Of a stretch of 31,460 bases of DNA, positions 23,107 through 31,460 are shown in pieces. Origin of the DNA: Clostridium sp. CAG:389 (lineage in GTDB: Bacteria; Bacillota; Clostridia; TANB77; CAG-508); assembly GCA_000438255.1 (NCBI GenBank), contig FR901954.1, positions 18,876 to 50,335 on the forward strand, read 5' to 3'. Numbering within the stretch: the stretch's first letter is position 1; every line of letters starts with the position of its first letter. Made by a program: the position numbers and the translations under genes. The notes beneath the pieces are model-generated. The model was not told the DNA's origin. It made no database searches and saw nothing but the letters and a program-made list of their open reading frames with translations.

Positions 23107-25743
23107 TTATATATTATCATTTCTAATAGTCTCAATAATATTTTGTTTATTAATCTTACTCATAGAATATTTCATAATAATACCAATGATAACAGCTACA
23201 AATATCACAGCAACTGCAATAGCTTTATATGGTAGAACATATTCCATTTCCATACTATTTTTAAACACTTTATACATACCATATGACAATGCAATTCCAA
23301 TTGGTATACCTATAATCAAAGATTTGACACCATAGAAAATACTTTCTAATCTAATCATTCTATTAAATTCTTTTTTAGTCATACCTATTGATTTAAGCAT
23401 TGCAAACTCTTTTTTTCTTAAATTCATATTTGTTGTTATAGTATTAAATATATTTGTTATTCCAATCAAAGTAATTACACCAATAAATCCATATAAGAAT
23501 ATTGAAATAACTAATACAATTGCATTTTCTGCTTTTATTGATTCTTCCATATTAAATGTATTTAAATTAGAATTTGTAAGATTGTTTTCCTTTTTATATT
23601 GTTCTATTTCTTTATCTAATTTCTCTGTGTCATTTGATTGCGTATATAAAGATGCTGATATATATCCTGTTTTATTTATAAATTCTTCACTAACTATAAA
23701 ATATGCGTGAGTATTATATAAATTTTCAACTCCATTTGGTCTTTCTTCTGTTTTTGCTACTATTTTTATATTATACTCTTTATCATTTATTTTCCCTGTA
23801 ACAGTATCACCTTTTTTCCAAATATACATACTGCCTTGAATTCTTTTTCCTTTTTCATCATAAGTGATGTTATTATCAATTAAAATTGCACCTTCTTTAT
23901 ATGTTTCATAATTTCCACCTATTTTTTTCAAATATCTTTTATATACATCTTTGCTCAATGAAATAACATTTATTGTATCTATTTTTTCTCCGTCTTCCTC
24001 TGACTCTTCATATCTTGCTTTTACATCTTTTCCGTAATCAGTTAATTCTGATTCATGTTTTTCATCCATATTTATTTCAAAAACATTTGTCTTGTTAATA
24101 GAAAATTCTCCTATATCTGGTAAATTTGATATGTCTGTTAGCATTTTATAATTTTTTGCTTGTTCTTTTGCAAATTCTTCTTTATTTTTATTTGATGCAG
24201 TTGTATATGCATATACTACATAATTATAATTTTTTTCTGTGTAATATGAGCTTGACATTTTGAATCCATATTGTATAAAGCTTGATATTGCAATAAATAT
24301 TACTACACTTACAATTATAGATATTACTGTTGTTCTATATTTTTTCTTGCTTCTTTTTAAGTTTTTGTATGCTATTTCTCCACCTGTTTTAAATATTTTT
24401 GTTATGATTTTTGGACATTTTATTTTTTTAGCTTTTAGTTTTACATCTTCTGAACTTCTTATTGCTTCGATTGGTGTTATTTTTGATGCTTTTTTAGCTG
24501 ACTTTCTGCAAGATAGCCATATTGTTACAATTGATACAATTACACTTACAACTATTGCTACCCAAGACATGCTATATGTTAATAACGATCCACTTGAAAC
24601 ATAGTCTTTTAATATGTAATTTACGACATTGACTAATATATAAATTGCAAATACTCCACTTAAAATTCCCAATGGAATTCCTATAATTCCTAATATAAAT
24701 CCTTCAAAGTAAACGCTTTTTTTGATTTGTTTTTTTGTTGCTCCTATACTTGAAAGCATTCCATATTGTTTTAGTCTTTCTGTAATTGATATTGCAAATC
24801 CATTTCTAATAACAAATACACTTGATACTAAAACAATTCCCATTATGAATGCTCCTAATCCATAAATTGTTTTTAGTGTTTCATCATCTAGGCTTGCGCC
24901 TTCATATGATAACAAATCTTTGTTTATTTCAATTTTATATTTATAACTTTTATAAAATTTATCTAGTCCATTAAATATTGTTAATTCTGATTTATCTACG
25001 TTTTCTCCAACTTTTACTTCTACCATTTTGTTTATATATTCTGTATTTTTCTTATAGTCATATGGGTTTGTATATAAAACTGCTATATTTGCTTGTTTCT
25101 TTATTGTTTGCATTTTTGTGATAACAGTAAACCATTCAGCTTCATATGGTTCAATTGTTGTTGTTGGTCTGTTTATAATTCCAACTATTTTATATGTTTT
25201 TGGTGTTGTATTTATAATTTCATTTGTATCACTTAAATCTTCTTTTAATTCTCCAACATTTAAAGTTATAGTATCTCCAACTTTATAATTTGTTTTAAAT
25301 TTTTGATTTATTCTAGCTGAAACAACAATCTCCTCATCATTTTCAGGTAATCTACCATCTTTTAGTTCTATTGCCATATTATTTAAAAACTTGTTATCCA
25401 TCGCAATTATATTAACATATGGTTTTTCTTCTGCTCCAGTTGATGTTGTTACAGTTACATTTGGAAGATAACTATATCCTATTCCTTCTGATAAATAGTA
25501 ATCTTTTAATCCTCTATTTTCTTCTATATATTTAAGTTCATCTTTTGGAACATCATAAAAAATTGTGTGATAATTTCCTTGATTCTTTTTAGCCGTTTCT
25601 ACAAATGTTTTTTGAAAACTTGTTACTAGCCCTGCAACTCCACAGATTAAAGCTGTTGATAAAATTATTCCAATTATAATTACTATGGACCTTTTTTTAT
25701 TTAGCTTTAAATCTTTTACACTTAATTCATTTAAAACTTTCAT
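23107..25743 (-). CDS. ABC transporter permease, FtsX/MacB type
   Basis: This 878-residue permease has a first membrane helix (about residues 18-40) and a large extracytoplasmic domain. A three-helix FtsX block follows (about 290-415, with the coupling stretch RLKQYGMLSSIGATKKQIKK). A second anchor helix (about 475-498), a second outside domain, and a C-terminal FtsX block (about 755-870, with MNLRKKEFAMLKSIGMTKKE) complete it. This duplicated eight-helix plan is shared with antimicrobial-peptide resistance and lipoprotein-release exporters of Firmicutes. The start overlaps the ATPase stop by one base (TAATG), so translation is coupled. Substrate unknown. Control by the tandem repeats at 26485-26506 suggests inducible envelope-stress use. 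Confidence 0.88.
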   Translation of the reverse strand: MKVLNELSVKDLKLNKKRSIVIIIGIILSTALICGVAGLVTSFQKTFVETAKKNQGNYHTIFYDVPKDELKYIEENRGLKDYYLSEGIGYSYLPNVTVTTSTGAEEKPYVNIIAMDNKFLNNMAIELKDGRLPENDEEIVVSARINQKFKTNYKVGDTITLNVGELKEDLSDTNEIINTTPKTYKIVGIINRPTTTIEPYEAEWFTVITKMQTIKKQANIAVLYTNPYDYKKNTEYINKMVEVKVGENVDKSELTIFNGLDKFYKSYKYKIEINKDLLSYEGASLDDETLKTIYGLGAFIMGIVLVSSVFVIRNGFAISITERLKQYGMLSSIGATKKQIKKSVYFEGFILGIIGIPLGILSGVFAIYILVNVVNYILKDYVSSGSLLTYSMSWVAIVVSVIVSIVTIWLSCRKSAKKASKITPIEAIRSSEDVKLKAKKIKCPKIITKIFKTGGEIAYKNLKRSKKKYRTTVISIIVSVVIFIAISSFIQYGFKMSSSYYTEKNYNYVVYAYTTASNKNKEEFAKEQAKNYKMLTDISNLPDIGEFSINKTNVFEINMDEKHESELTDYGKDVKARYEESEEDGEKIDTINVISLSKDVYKRYLKKIGGNYETYKEGAILIDNNITYDEKGKRIQGSMYIWKKGDTVTGKINDKEYNIKIVAKTEERPNGVENLYNTHAYFIVSEEFINKTGYISASLYTQSNDTEKLDKEIEQYKKENNLTNSNLNTFNMEESIKAENAIVLVISIFLYGFIGVITLIGITNIFNTITTNMNLRKKEFAMLKSIGMTKKEFNRMIRLESIFYGVKSLIIGIPIGIALSYGMYKVFKNSMEMEYVLPYKAIAVAVIFVAVIIGIIMKYSMSKINKQNIIETIRNDNI

Positions 25744-26426
25744 TATTTTCCGTTCCTTTCATCTTTTATTATTTTCCCGTCATCAATTGTTATAACTCTA
25801 TCTGCTTCTAATGCGATTTTTTCGTCATGTGTTATTACTATGACTGTTTGGTTGTATTTTTTATTTGAAAGTCTTAATAATGAAATAATTTCTTCACTTG
25901 CTTTTGAATCTAAGTTTCCTGTTGGCTCATCTGCAAGCATTAATGCAGGTTCATTCATCATTGCTCTACCAATAGATACTCTTTGTTGTTGTCCTCCTGA
26001 TAATTGATTTGGCAAATTGTACTTTCTTTTTTCAAGTCCTAGTGTTTTTAATAAATCATTTAATCTTTGCTCATTTGTTTCTCTTCCGTCTAATTTTGTT
26101 GGTAGAGTAATATTTTCTACAACATTTAAGACTGGTATCAAGTTGTAAAATTGATAAATTAGACCTATTTGTCTTCTTCTAAATATTGCTAGATTGTCAT
26201 CATTTAATGTGTAGATATCTTTTCCATCTATAAAAACTTTTCCTGATGTTGGTCTGTCTACTCCCCCAATTAGGTGTAATAGTGTAGATTTTCCGCTTCC
26301 ACTCGCTCCTATTATTGCAACAAATTCTCCTTTTTCTACTGAAAATGATATATTGTCTACTGCTTTTACTTGATTTTCTCCTTTTCCATATGTTTTGTTT
26401 AAGTTTTCAACTTTTAAAATTTCCAT
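25743..26426 (-). CDS. ABC transporter ATP-binding protein (LolD/MacB/BceA type)
   Basis: This 227-residue ATPase pairs with the FtsX-type permease. It has Walker A GASGSGKST, the Q-loop region LIYQFYNLIP, the ABC signature LSGGQQQRVSIGRAM, Walker B LMLADEPTGNLD and the H-loop VIVITHDEK, all typical of the MacB/LolD/BceA subclass. I take the ATG at 26426, with AAAGGAGGA 7 nt upstream. The longer frame to 26453 would include that ribosome-binding site in its coding sequence. Confidence 0.93.
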   Translation of the reverse strand: MEILKVENLNKTYGKGENQVKAVDNISFSVEKGEFVAIIGASGSGKSTLLHLIGGVDRPTSGKVFIDGKDIYTLNDDNLAIFRRRQIGLIYQFYNLIPVLNVVENITLPTKLDGRETNEQRLNDLLKTLGLEKRKYNLPNQLSGGQQQRVSIGRAMMNEPALMLADEPTGNLDSKASEEIISLLRLSNKKYNQTVIVITHDEKIALEADRVITIDDGKIIKDERNGK

Positions 26427-26470
26427 ATTCTTTCCTCCTTTTATTTTTGCCATTTTCTTTTGACATTTTC

Positions 26471-26506
26471 AGTATACTTTTTGAAAGTGACTTTTAAGTG
26501 ACTTTT
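26471..26506 (-). promoter_or_regulatory. Promoter with two abutting 11-bp direct repeats
   Basis: On the plus strand AAGTGACTTTT occurs twice back to back (26485-26495 and 26496-26506). On the minus strand the -10 box TATACT lies at 26471-26476, 8 nt from the nearer repeat, so the repeats cover the -35 region. No consensus -35 is present. Two direct repeats with an 11-bp period over a missing -35 are the layout used by OmpR/PhoB-type response regulators. The regulator is not in this window. Confidence 0.65.
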
Positions 26507-26518
26507 TAAAAATTTATT

Positions 26519-26551
26519 AAAAAAACAATATTTTTTAAATATTGTTTTTTT
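26519..26551 (-). terminator. Terminator containing the stop codon of the TIM-barrel gene
   Basis: Perfect 15-bp stem (26519-26533 with 26537-26551) and a TTT loop, with A7 and T7 outer ends. The TAA stop of the upstream gene lies at the loop. It separates that gene from the ABC operon promoter. Confidence 0.8.
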
Positions 26552-27374
26552 CTATATATTCTGATAACATTTTTATTTCATTTGCTTCATCTTCTCTTGT
26601 TTTATAATCTTTTTCAGATACTTCTGTTACCCAATTACAATCTTTCATTCCGTATTCACATAGTAAGTTTGCATCATAATTTAATGTTTCTTGATCAGGA
26701 TGCATTATTGCATGTGTTCTTCTGTCTATATATCCATCTTCATTTGCTGTGTATGCAAAATGGATTTGGTATACTTGTCTCTTACATTTTTCTTTATCTA
26801 AATATTTCTCTAAAAATTCTTCTATGTTTTTCTTATAAATATGTGCTTGGCAGTATAAATGGCACATATCTATACAAACTTTCATATTTTCACTATTTAA
26901 GTATTCACAAAGATTTATTACAGTACAGTCTTTTTGTTCTTCCATCATATAAATATTTTCGAAAACTATTTTTGTATTTGTGCCTTTCATTATTTTCTTT
27001 GCTTTTTCTAATACAGGAATTATTGATAATTTTGCTTGACTCATTAGTAATCTTGTATGTTGTACTATGTTTATTTTTATTTTATATTTTTTAGATAGTT
27101 TTACTATTTCTTTTATTTGATTTAAAAATATATTCTTGTCTTTTAATAATACTACTTCAAGTTCATAGTCACATAATGGTGGATGTATTGTTATTTCTTC
27201 TATTTGTGGATATTTTTTCAAAAGACTTTCTATGGGTTTTGTTATTTCAAAGTCTACAATTTCACTTTTTGATTTTGCAAAATATTGTATTTCTATTCCT
27301 TTATATTTTTTTATTGCTTCTTCTAAATTTTCTATTCCTTCTAACATTTCATTTGTTTTTGGATAAATTTTCAT
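26535..27374 (-). CDS. TIM-barrel protein, AP-endonuclease-2/xylose-isomerase-like
   Basis: This 279-residue protein has the pattern of the sugar-phosphate isomerase/endonuclease IV superfamily (AP_endonuc_2 fold). Strand-end residues suitable for divalent metal binding are ITIHPP (strand 3), IVFENIYMME (glutamate), VCIDMCHLY (aspartate and histidine), QIHFAYT (histidine), RTHAIM (histidine) and WVTEVSE (final glutamate). Such proteins are isomerases, epimerases or AP endonucleases; endonuclease IV itself is better conserved than this. A GGGAGG site precedes the ATG. It is a single gene ended by its own terminator. The substrate cannot be assigned. Confidence 0.75.
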   Translation of the reverse strand: MKIYPKTNEMLEGIENLEEAIKKYKGIEIQYFAKSKSEIVDFEITKPIESLLKKYPQIEEITIHPPLCDYELEVVLLKDKNIFLNQIKEIVKLSKKYKIKINIVQHTRLLMSQAKLSIIPVLEKAKKIMKGTNTKIVFENIYMMEEQKDCTVINLCEYLNSENMKVCIDMCHLYCQAHIYKKNIEEFLEKYLDKEKCKRQVYQIHFAYTANEDGYIDRRTHAIMHPDQETLNYDANLLCEYGMKDCNWVTEVSEKDYKTREDEANEIKMLSEYIEKNNI

Positions 27375-27432
27375 TATTTTATTTCCTCCCTTTTTTATTA
27401 CAAATTAATTAAATATATAGAATATTTTAATA

Positions 27433-27555
27433 TTATTTATTTTTGTTAAACTCCTCAAGCTTATACAATTCTTTTAATGGAATATTATTTTTTAAAACTA
27501 CTTCTTTTATACTTTCATATTCAGGATAAATATATATGTGATTTAAGATAATCGT
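27433..27555 (-). pseudogene. C-terminal fragment of a LarC-like gene
   Basis: Just after tsaC one minus-strand frame reads about 40 codons without a start, including YIYPEYESIKEVVLKNNIPL and KELYKLEEF, to a TAA at 27433. The pattern KPEYED-x-K-x-IA-x-x-N-x-x-LKEVY is the usual end of LarC, the nickel-pincer-cofactor cyclometallase. An in-frame TGA lies at 27556-27558, and upstream lies the tsaC stop, so the rest of the gene is gone. The assignment relies on a short motif. Confidence 0.45.
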
Positions 27556-27578
27556 TCATTTTATTTTCTATAATTGTA

Positions 27579-28211
27579 TTAGCTTAGTTCCAACTCTTCT
27601 CTCTTTATCTTTCCTTCTCTTATTACAACTACTTTTTCATCTTCCACTTGTACAATTGTTGATGGTTCGTCACTTTTATAGTCTCCACAATCTAATATAT
27701 AATCAACTTTTCCTCCTAATTCTTTAATAATATTGTTTATCTTTATTCCAGTTGGATGTCCAGAAATGTTTGCACTTGGAGCCACTACTGGTACTTCTGC
27801 TTTTTCAATAATCTTATATATAAGTCCATTTTTTATTAGCCTTATTCTGACATATTCGTCTCCTGCTGATATTATGTCTGGTAAAATGCCTTTTCTTTTT
27901 TTGAATTTCATTGTTAGAGGTCCTGGCCAGAATTTTTCTATTATTTTTTGTTCTGTTGGACTTATATTTTCTACTAAATCTTCTATTATGGATATGTCTG
28001 AAATTAGTATAATTAATGGCTTACAACTTGGTCTTCCTTTTATTTCGTATATTTTTTTACATGCTTCTTCATTATACGCATTAGTTCCTATACCATAAAC
28101 TGTATCTGTTGGAAAAATTATTAATTTTCCTTCTTTTATTGCATTTGCTATTTCTTCGATTTTTGTTTCATCTATTTGCTCTTCTTTTAAGTATATAGTC
28201 TTTTTTTCCAT
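27579..28211 (-). CDS. tsaC: L-threonylcarbamoyladenylate synthase (Sua5/YciO/YrdC family)
   Basis: This 210-residue enzyme makes threonylcarbamoyl-AMP from threonine, bicarbonate and ATP for the t6A37 modification of tRNAs. Signatures seen: KLIIFPTDTVYGIGTNA (nucleotide/threonine site), KIYEIKGRPSCKPL (conserved KxR and SK-type residues), KFWPGPLT, VRIRLIKN, and VVAPSANISG near residue 140. Length fits TsaC/YrdC without the extra Sua5 domain. It starts 23 nt after the stop of the large surface protein with a weak purine-rich site (GAAAGAAG), so it is probably cotranscribed with it, an unrelated neighbour. Confidence 0.93.
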   Translation of the reverse strand: MEKKTIYLKEEQIDETKIEEIANAIKEGKLIIFPTDTVYGIGTNAYNEEACKKIYEIKGRPSCKPLIILISDISIIEDLVENISPTEQKIIEKFWPGPLTMKFKKRKGILPDIISAGDEYVRIRLIKNGLIYKIIEKAEVPVVAPSANISGHPTGIKINNIIKELGGKVDYILDCGDYKSDEPSTIVQVEDEKVVVIREGKIKREELELS

Positions 28212-28234
28212 TTTAGTATCGTCTTCTTTCTTAT

Positions 28235-31200
28235 TTATTGCTGATATGGTGGATTAATTGTTGAATATCCATAGCACCCAGAAGCCAACCATACTTTTCC
28301 TGTTCTAGGTTCAATACCTATGCAAGAAACCTCATATCCACCTTTATTAGTTGCCCATTCTTCATAATTAGGATTATTAGCTGTTGTTAAAACTCTCCAT
28401 GTATCTCCACCATCAACACTTCTAAGTAAACCTGTTGATGCTGAGAAATAATCTCCAGCCCCACCAACATACACTACTGATGTAGACTTAGGGTCAACAG
28501 CTATTGATCTTATTCTCATAAATCCTCTTTCAGTATCTCTTGGAACATCAATTCTAGTGCATTTATCATTATTAATGTCATATTTATAAATTCTTTCTAT
28601 TCCGCCCCAGCTATAAGTTTCTCTATCAATAATGTACATATAATTATTAACATGATCATAAGCTAAATCATATATTTTTTCTGATATTGAGCTACTACTA
28701 AATTTATTTTTTGTAACTAATTCCCAAGTATCTCCATTATCATATGAAACTACTACGTGTCCATCTTTATTTGCTCCATATAATTCTTTTTTACCAGTAT
28801 AATTATATGTGTATACTGCTACACATCCATTCATCTCTTGCCATGTATAACCCTTATCTTTTGAATAATACTCTTGTGCAAATAATACATTTGAATCAGT
28901 TATAGATTGTAATGATGAGTAGTACGTAGATGATTCTTCATATTTTGCTTTTAGTCCAGTATCTGTCCATGTTTTTCCACCATCATGTGTATATGTTAGT
29001 GTTCCTCCACCCCATGATGAATTTGCAAAACCATATATTGTGTCTTCATCTGCTGCAAATCCGCCATAGAAATTGCCTTTATTCATTACTAAATTTGTAA
29101 ACGTTTTTCCTCCGTCTGTTGATATTACTCCTGCATAATCTTGTGCTGATAATAATATTAAATCTGGATTGTAATAATTAAACTGGAATTTTCCACCTTG
29201 CATCATATTTGATATTCCGCTTGCTTGTACAAAGTTAAGTCCTCCGTCACTACTTCTGAAAACATTATCTCCTCCTAATGTAATAACATTTGTGTCATCA
29301 CTTGGGTCTATGATAAATGCTTTTTCTCTTGATGCAAAATTTACATTATAATAAAATGTTGTATCAAGATTTGCTTGTGAAATTTGCCAAGTTTTTCCTC
29401 CATCAAATGTAACATTTACTAATGTTGTAAAGTAATTTGTCACACTTCCTCTAAATTCATATACCATATGATTAGGATTTGATTTTGATACTGTTAACAT
29501 TTGTGGCCATCTTGTATCATAGTTTTCATTTGTTATTTTTGTAATTGTGTCATTTTCAAGTGTATAAATTCCGTCCCATGTTTGAACATAAATTACATTT
29601 CCTACAACGTCTAGTCCTGTTACTCCTTTTGTTGATGATTCAACAGATGTGTTAGGGTCATTGCTAAATTCTGCGTATTCTTTTTCTATTTCATTTGTTT
29701 GTGTATTTATCAAAAACAATCCATATTGATTTCCTATATATAGTTTTCCATCATCTGTAAATCTAATGATTCCGTCTGCTACTTTTGGATCATTTATTAT
29801 TAAAGAAAAGGTTTCTCCGCAATCATCTGATTTGTATAATCCAACTTCATCTTCTTTTAATGATGTTATTAGTCTATAATCTGAAGGTTTTGTTCTTATT
29901 TGAGTATCTCTTTTATATGGTGTTGAAAAATATAGGTCTGTTGAGTAATTTTTGTCTGCGTCATAACTTGTTGGGTCAAACTCTAGTCCATCCCATAAAT
30001 ATCTATATCCTTTAATTCCTATTTTTAGAGTTTTGTTCCAAGTTTCTGCTTGGTCATAACTTATGTGTATTCCACCAACATTTGAGTACTGACTTAGTCC
30101 TAATGTTGCAACATGGTTGTTATTATGAGGGTCTATTGCGAACATTCCTGCTCCCGGAGATGTTAGACCTGAGTTTGCTCTTGTCCAGCTTTTTCCATGG
30201 TCTGTTGATTTGTATAGTCCTGCTACATCTATTCCATATAACATTAAACTTCCGTCATTTGATGTTTCTAATGATACTGGCCATTGGCTTCCTGCTCCTG
30301 TTATTCCATATTCTTTCATTTTCTGATTTGTCATTAATACTGGTTCATATGTTACTTTGCTATCTATTGGTGTAATTTGTTCAAAGTTATATTGTGGAGT
30401 ATTGTCATTATCTGTTTTGTTATTTATATTTTTTATTAAATAGTGTAAATCTAATAGGTTAATGGTATTGTCTTCGTAAATATCTGCATTTTCTTGTTTG
30501 TCTTTTGATATTTTCTCTATATCTATTAAGTGCTTTTCTAATAATTGTATGTCATTTTCGTTTATTTTTCCGTCTAAATTAATGTCTCCCTTTTGACTGT
30601 TATTTGCTTGAATTACATTTGAATATATATTGTTTGTTATTGCAAATGCTAATAATACTACTAAAAGTGTTTTGTTTATTTTTTTATATCTTATTAGTAT
30701 ACATATTGATATTATTGCAACTATTATTATAAAAAATATTAATATTTCTGGTGATTGCTTTCCTGCAAATGGCCATATTCCGTTTAAAATGTTGTCTTTT
30801 TGTTCTTCTTTATTCGTATTTTCGTCACTTTTGTCTTTGTTTTTGTCTGTGTTTTCGTTATTCTCGTCTTGATTTTTGTCTGTGTTTTCTGTATCATTTG
30901 TATTGTCATTTTTTTGTTCTTTATCGTTCTTAATTTTTATGTCTATTTGTTTAGAACTTAATGTTGTTATTTCTGCGTTTTGCTCTTCATTTACTGTTTT
31001 TAAATTTTTGATATCTATTTTTGTGTCAGTGCTTTCTTTATCACTTTTACATAATAGTTTAATTTTTAGTATTTCTTCATTTCCGTTGCTTTTATTATTT
31101 GTTAAAATGAATTTTCCATTTTGCTCGTTGTATTCTAGGTTTTCCCAAGAGTTTTCTGTGTTGAAGTTTTCTTTTGTTATGTTTTCAAAGGCTGCTTGGT

Positions 31201-31399
31201 CATATTCTAGTTCTCCACTGTATGTGTATAGTGGACTTTCTGTGTTTGGTATTTTTATACTTATTTCTATTTCTTCACCTTTTTTTATTTGTTCTTTGTT
31301 TGTTTTTATTTCTATTGTGTTGTTTTCTTCTCCTGCATATGATACTAAATTAATGCATGTTATTATTAATATGTTTATTATTAAAACTATCTTTTTCAT
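28235..31399 (-). CDS. Cohesin-dockerin membrane protein with GH74/sortilin-like beta-propeller
   Basis: This surface protein has 1054 residues. The ATG at 31399 (GAGGG site) precedes a signal peptide (KKIVLIINILIITCINLVSYA). Residues about 27-157 resemble a cohesin-like beta-sandwich (KKGEEIEISIKIPN, GELEYD). An Asn/Lys/Asp/Glu-rich linker follows, then two membrane helices (about 218-236 and 244-260) joined by the basic turn RYKKINK. A type I dockerin follows, with two calcium loops (DINLDGKINEND and DIYEDNTINLLD). About 700 residues of BNR/Asp-box beta-propeller complete the protein, with about ten Asp-boxes such as SSDGG, STDGGKTF, THDGGKTW and SVDGGDTW. The start of the propeller, GIDVAGLYKS, resembles TDVGG of GH74 xyloglucanases. 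Predicted topology puts both ends outside. Glycan binding or cleavage is inference. Confidence 0.82.
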   Translation of the reverse strand: MKKIVLIINILIITCINLVSYAGEENNTIEIKTNKEQIKKGEEIEISIKIPNTESPLYTYSGELEYDQAAFENITKENFNTENSWENLEYNEQNGKFILTNNKSNGNEEILKIKLLCKSDKESTDTKIDIKNLKTVNEEQNAEITTLSSKQIDIKIKNDKEQKNDNTNDTENTDKNQDENNENTDKNKDKSDENTNKEEQKDNILNGIWPFAGKQSPEILIFFIIIVAIISICILIRYKKINKTLLVVLLAFAITNNIYSNVIQANNSQKGDINLDGKINENDIQLLEKHLIDIEKISKDKQENADIYEDNTINLLDLHYLIKNINNKTDNDNTPQYNFEQITPIDSKVTYEPVLMTNQKMKEYGITGAGSQWPVSLETSNDGSLMLYGIDVAGLYKSTDHGKSWTRANSGLTSPGAGMFAIDPHNNNHVATLGLSQYSNVGGIHISYDQAETWNKTLKIGIKGYRYLWDGLEFDPTSYDADKNYSTDLYFSTPYKRDTQIRTKPSDYRLITSLKEDEVGLYKSDDCGETFSLIINDPKVADGIIRFTDDGKLYIGNQYGLFLINTQTNEIEKEYAEFSNDPNTSVESSTKGVTGLDVVGNVIYVQTWDGIYTLENDTITKITNENYDTRWPQMLTVSKSNPNHMVYEFRGSVTNYFTTLVNVTFDGGKTWQISQANLDTTFYYNVNFASREKAFIIDPSDDTNVITLGGDNVFRSSDGGLNFVQASGISNMMQGGKFQFNYYNPDLILLSAQDYAGVISTDGGKTFTNLVMNKGNFYGGFAADEDTIYGFANSSWGGGTLTYTHDGGKTWTDTGLKAKYEESSTYYSSLQSITDSNVLFAQEYYSKDKGYTWQEMNGCVAVYTYNYTGKKELYGANKDGHVVVSYDNGDTWELVTKNKFSSSSISEKIYDLAYDHVNNYMYIIDRETYSWGGIERIYKYDINNDKCTRIDVPRDTERGFMRIRSIAVDPKSTSVVYVGGAGDYFSASTGLLRSVDGGDTWRVLTTANNPNYEEWATNKGGYEVSCIGIEPRTGKVWLASGCYGYSTINPPYQQ

Positions 31400-31460
31400 T
31401 TTTTCCCTCATCTTAATTTTAATTATATAATAATTATATATCAATTTTTTATCTGTATTA

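Noticed and set aside
26315..27094. Leucine/phenylalanine-rich plus-strand frames opposite the ABC ATPase and TIM-barrel genes
   Set aside because: They are shadows of conserved minus-strand genes and lack start signals.

Overview
The window looks like a stretch of chromosome from a very AT-rich anaerobic Firmicute, most likely a gut-type Clostridia lineage. The base composition is low in G+C (roughly a quarter to 30% by eye). Shine-Dalgarno sites are strong AGGAGG-type, and Rho-independent terminators and TTGAAA/TATAAT-type promoters are frequent. The class III anaerobic ribonucleotide reductase NrdD/NrdG points to life without oxygen. All genes but one lie on the minus strand, as expected for a leading-strand arm. 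I see no tRNA, rRNA, CRISPR array, prophage or complete insertion sequence.

Layout from low to high coordinates (transcription mostly runs right to left): an RlmD/RumA-type 23S rRNA m5U methyltransferase; YebC; an operon of 3-methyladenine glycosylase Tag followed by a NatAB-like ABC exporter; a HAD phosphatase followed by a MerR regulator that runs out of frame into a flavodoxin tail; the only plus-strand gene, a secreted beta-solenoid/Ig-like protein with a C-terminal membrane tail (6551-7918); and a metal block of MntP (Mn efflux), a CsoR remnant, CopZ and CopA (Cu efflux). Next come an Rpn/PD-(D/E)XK nuclease, an MgtA-type Mg2+ P-type ATPase, nrdD-nrdG with an elaborate upstream region, a small membrane-anchored protein, AddA, a GIY-YIG protein, an FtsX-type ABC exporter, a TIM-barrel (AP-endonuclease-2-like) protein, and an operon of a cohesin/dockerin/GH74-like surface protein, TsaC, and a LarC tail fragment.

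Three genes (Rpn nuclease, MgtA, AddA) are broken by frameshifts with one signature: on the coding strand an extra C sits directly before GG, four times in all. Removing those bases restores full-length family members, and the lengths divide exactly by three. This looks more like a shared error or mutational process than three independent pseudogenes. Three further gene fragments (flavodoxin tail, CsoR tail, LarC tail) are deletion scars beside intact genes.

The parts most worth a second look are: the 1054-residue protein carrying both a cohesin-like and a dockerin domain around a two-helix membrane hairpin; the region upstream of nrdD, with a 32-bp perfect inverted repeat, four GTTACA half-sites phased by one helical turn, and a 14-bp palindrome; and the tandem 11-bp repeats in the promoter of the FtsX-type ABC transporter.
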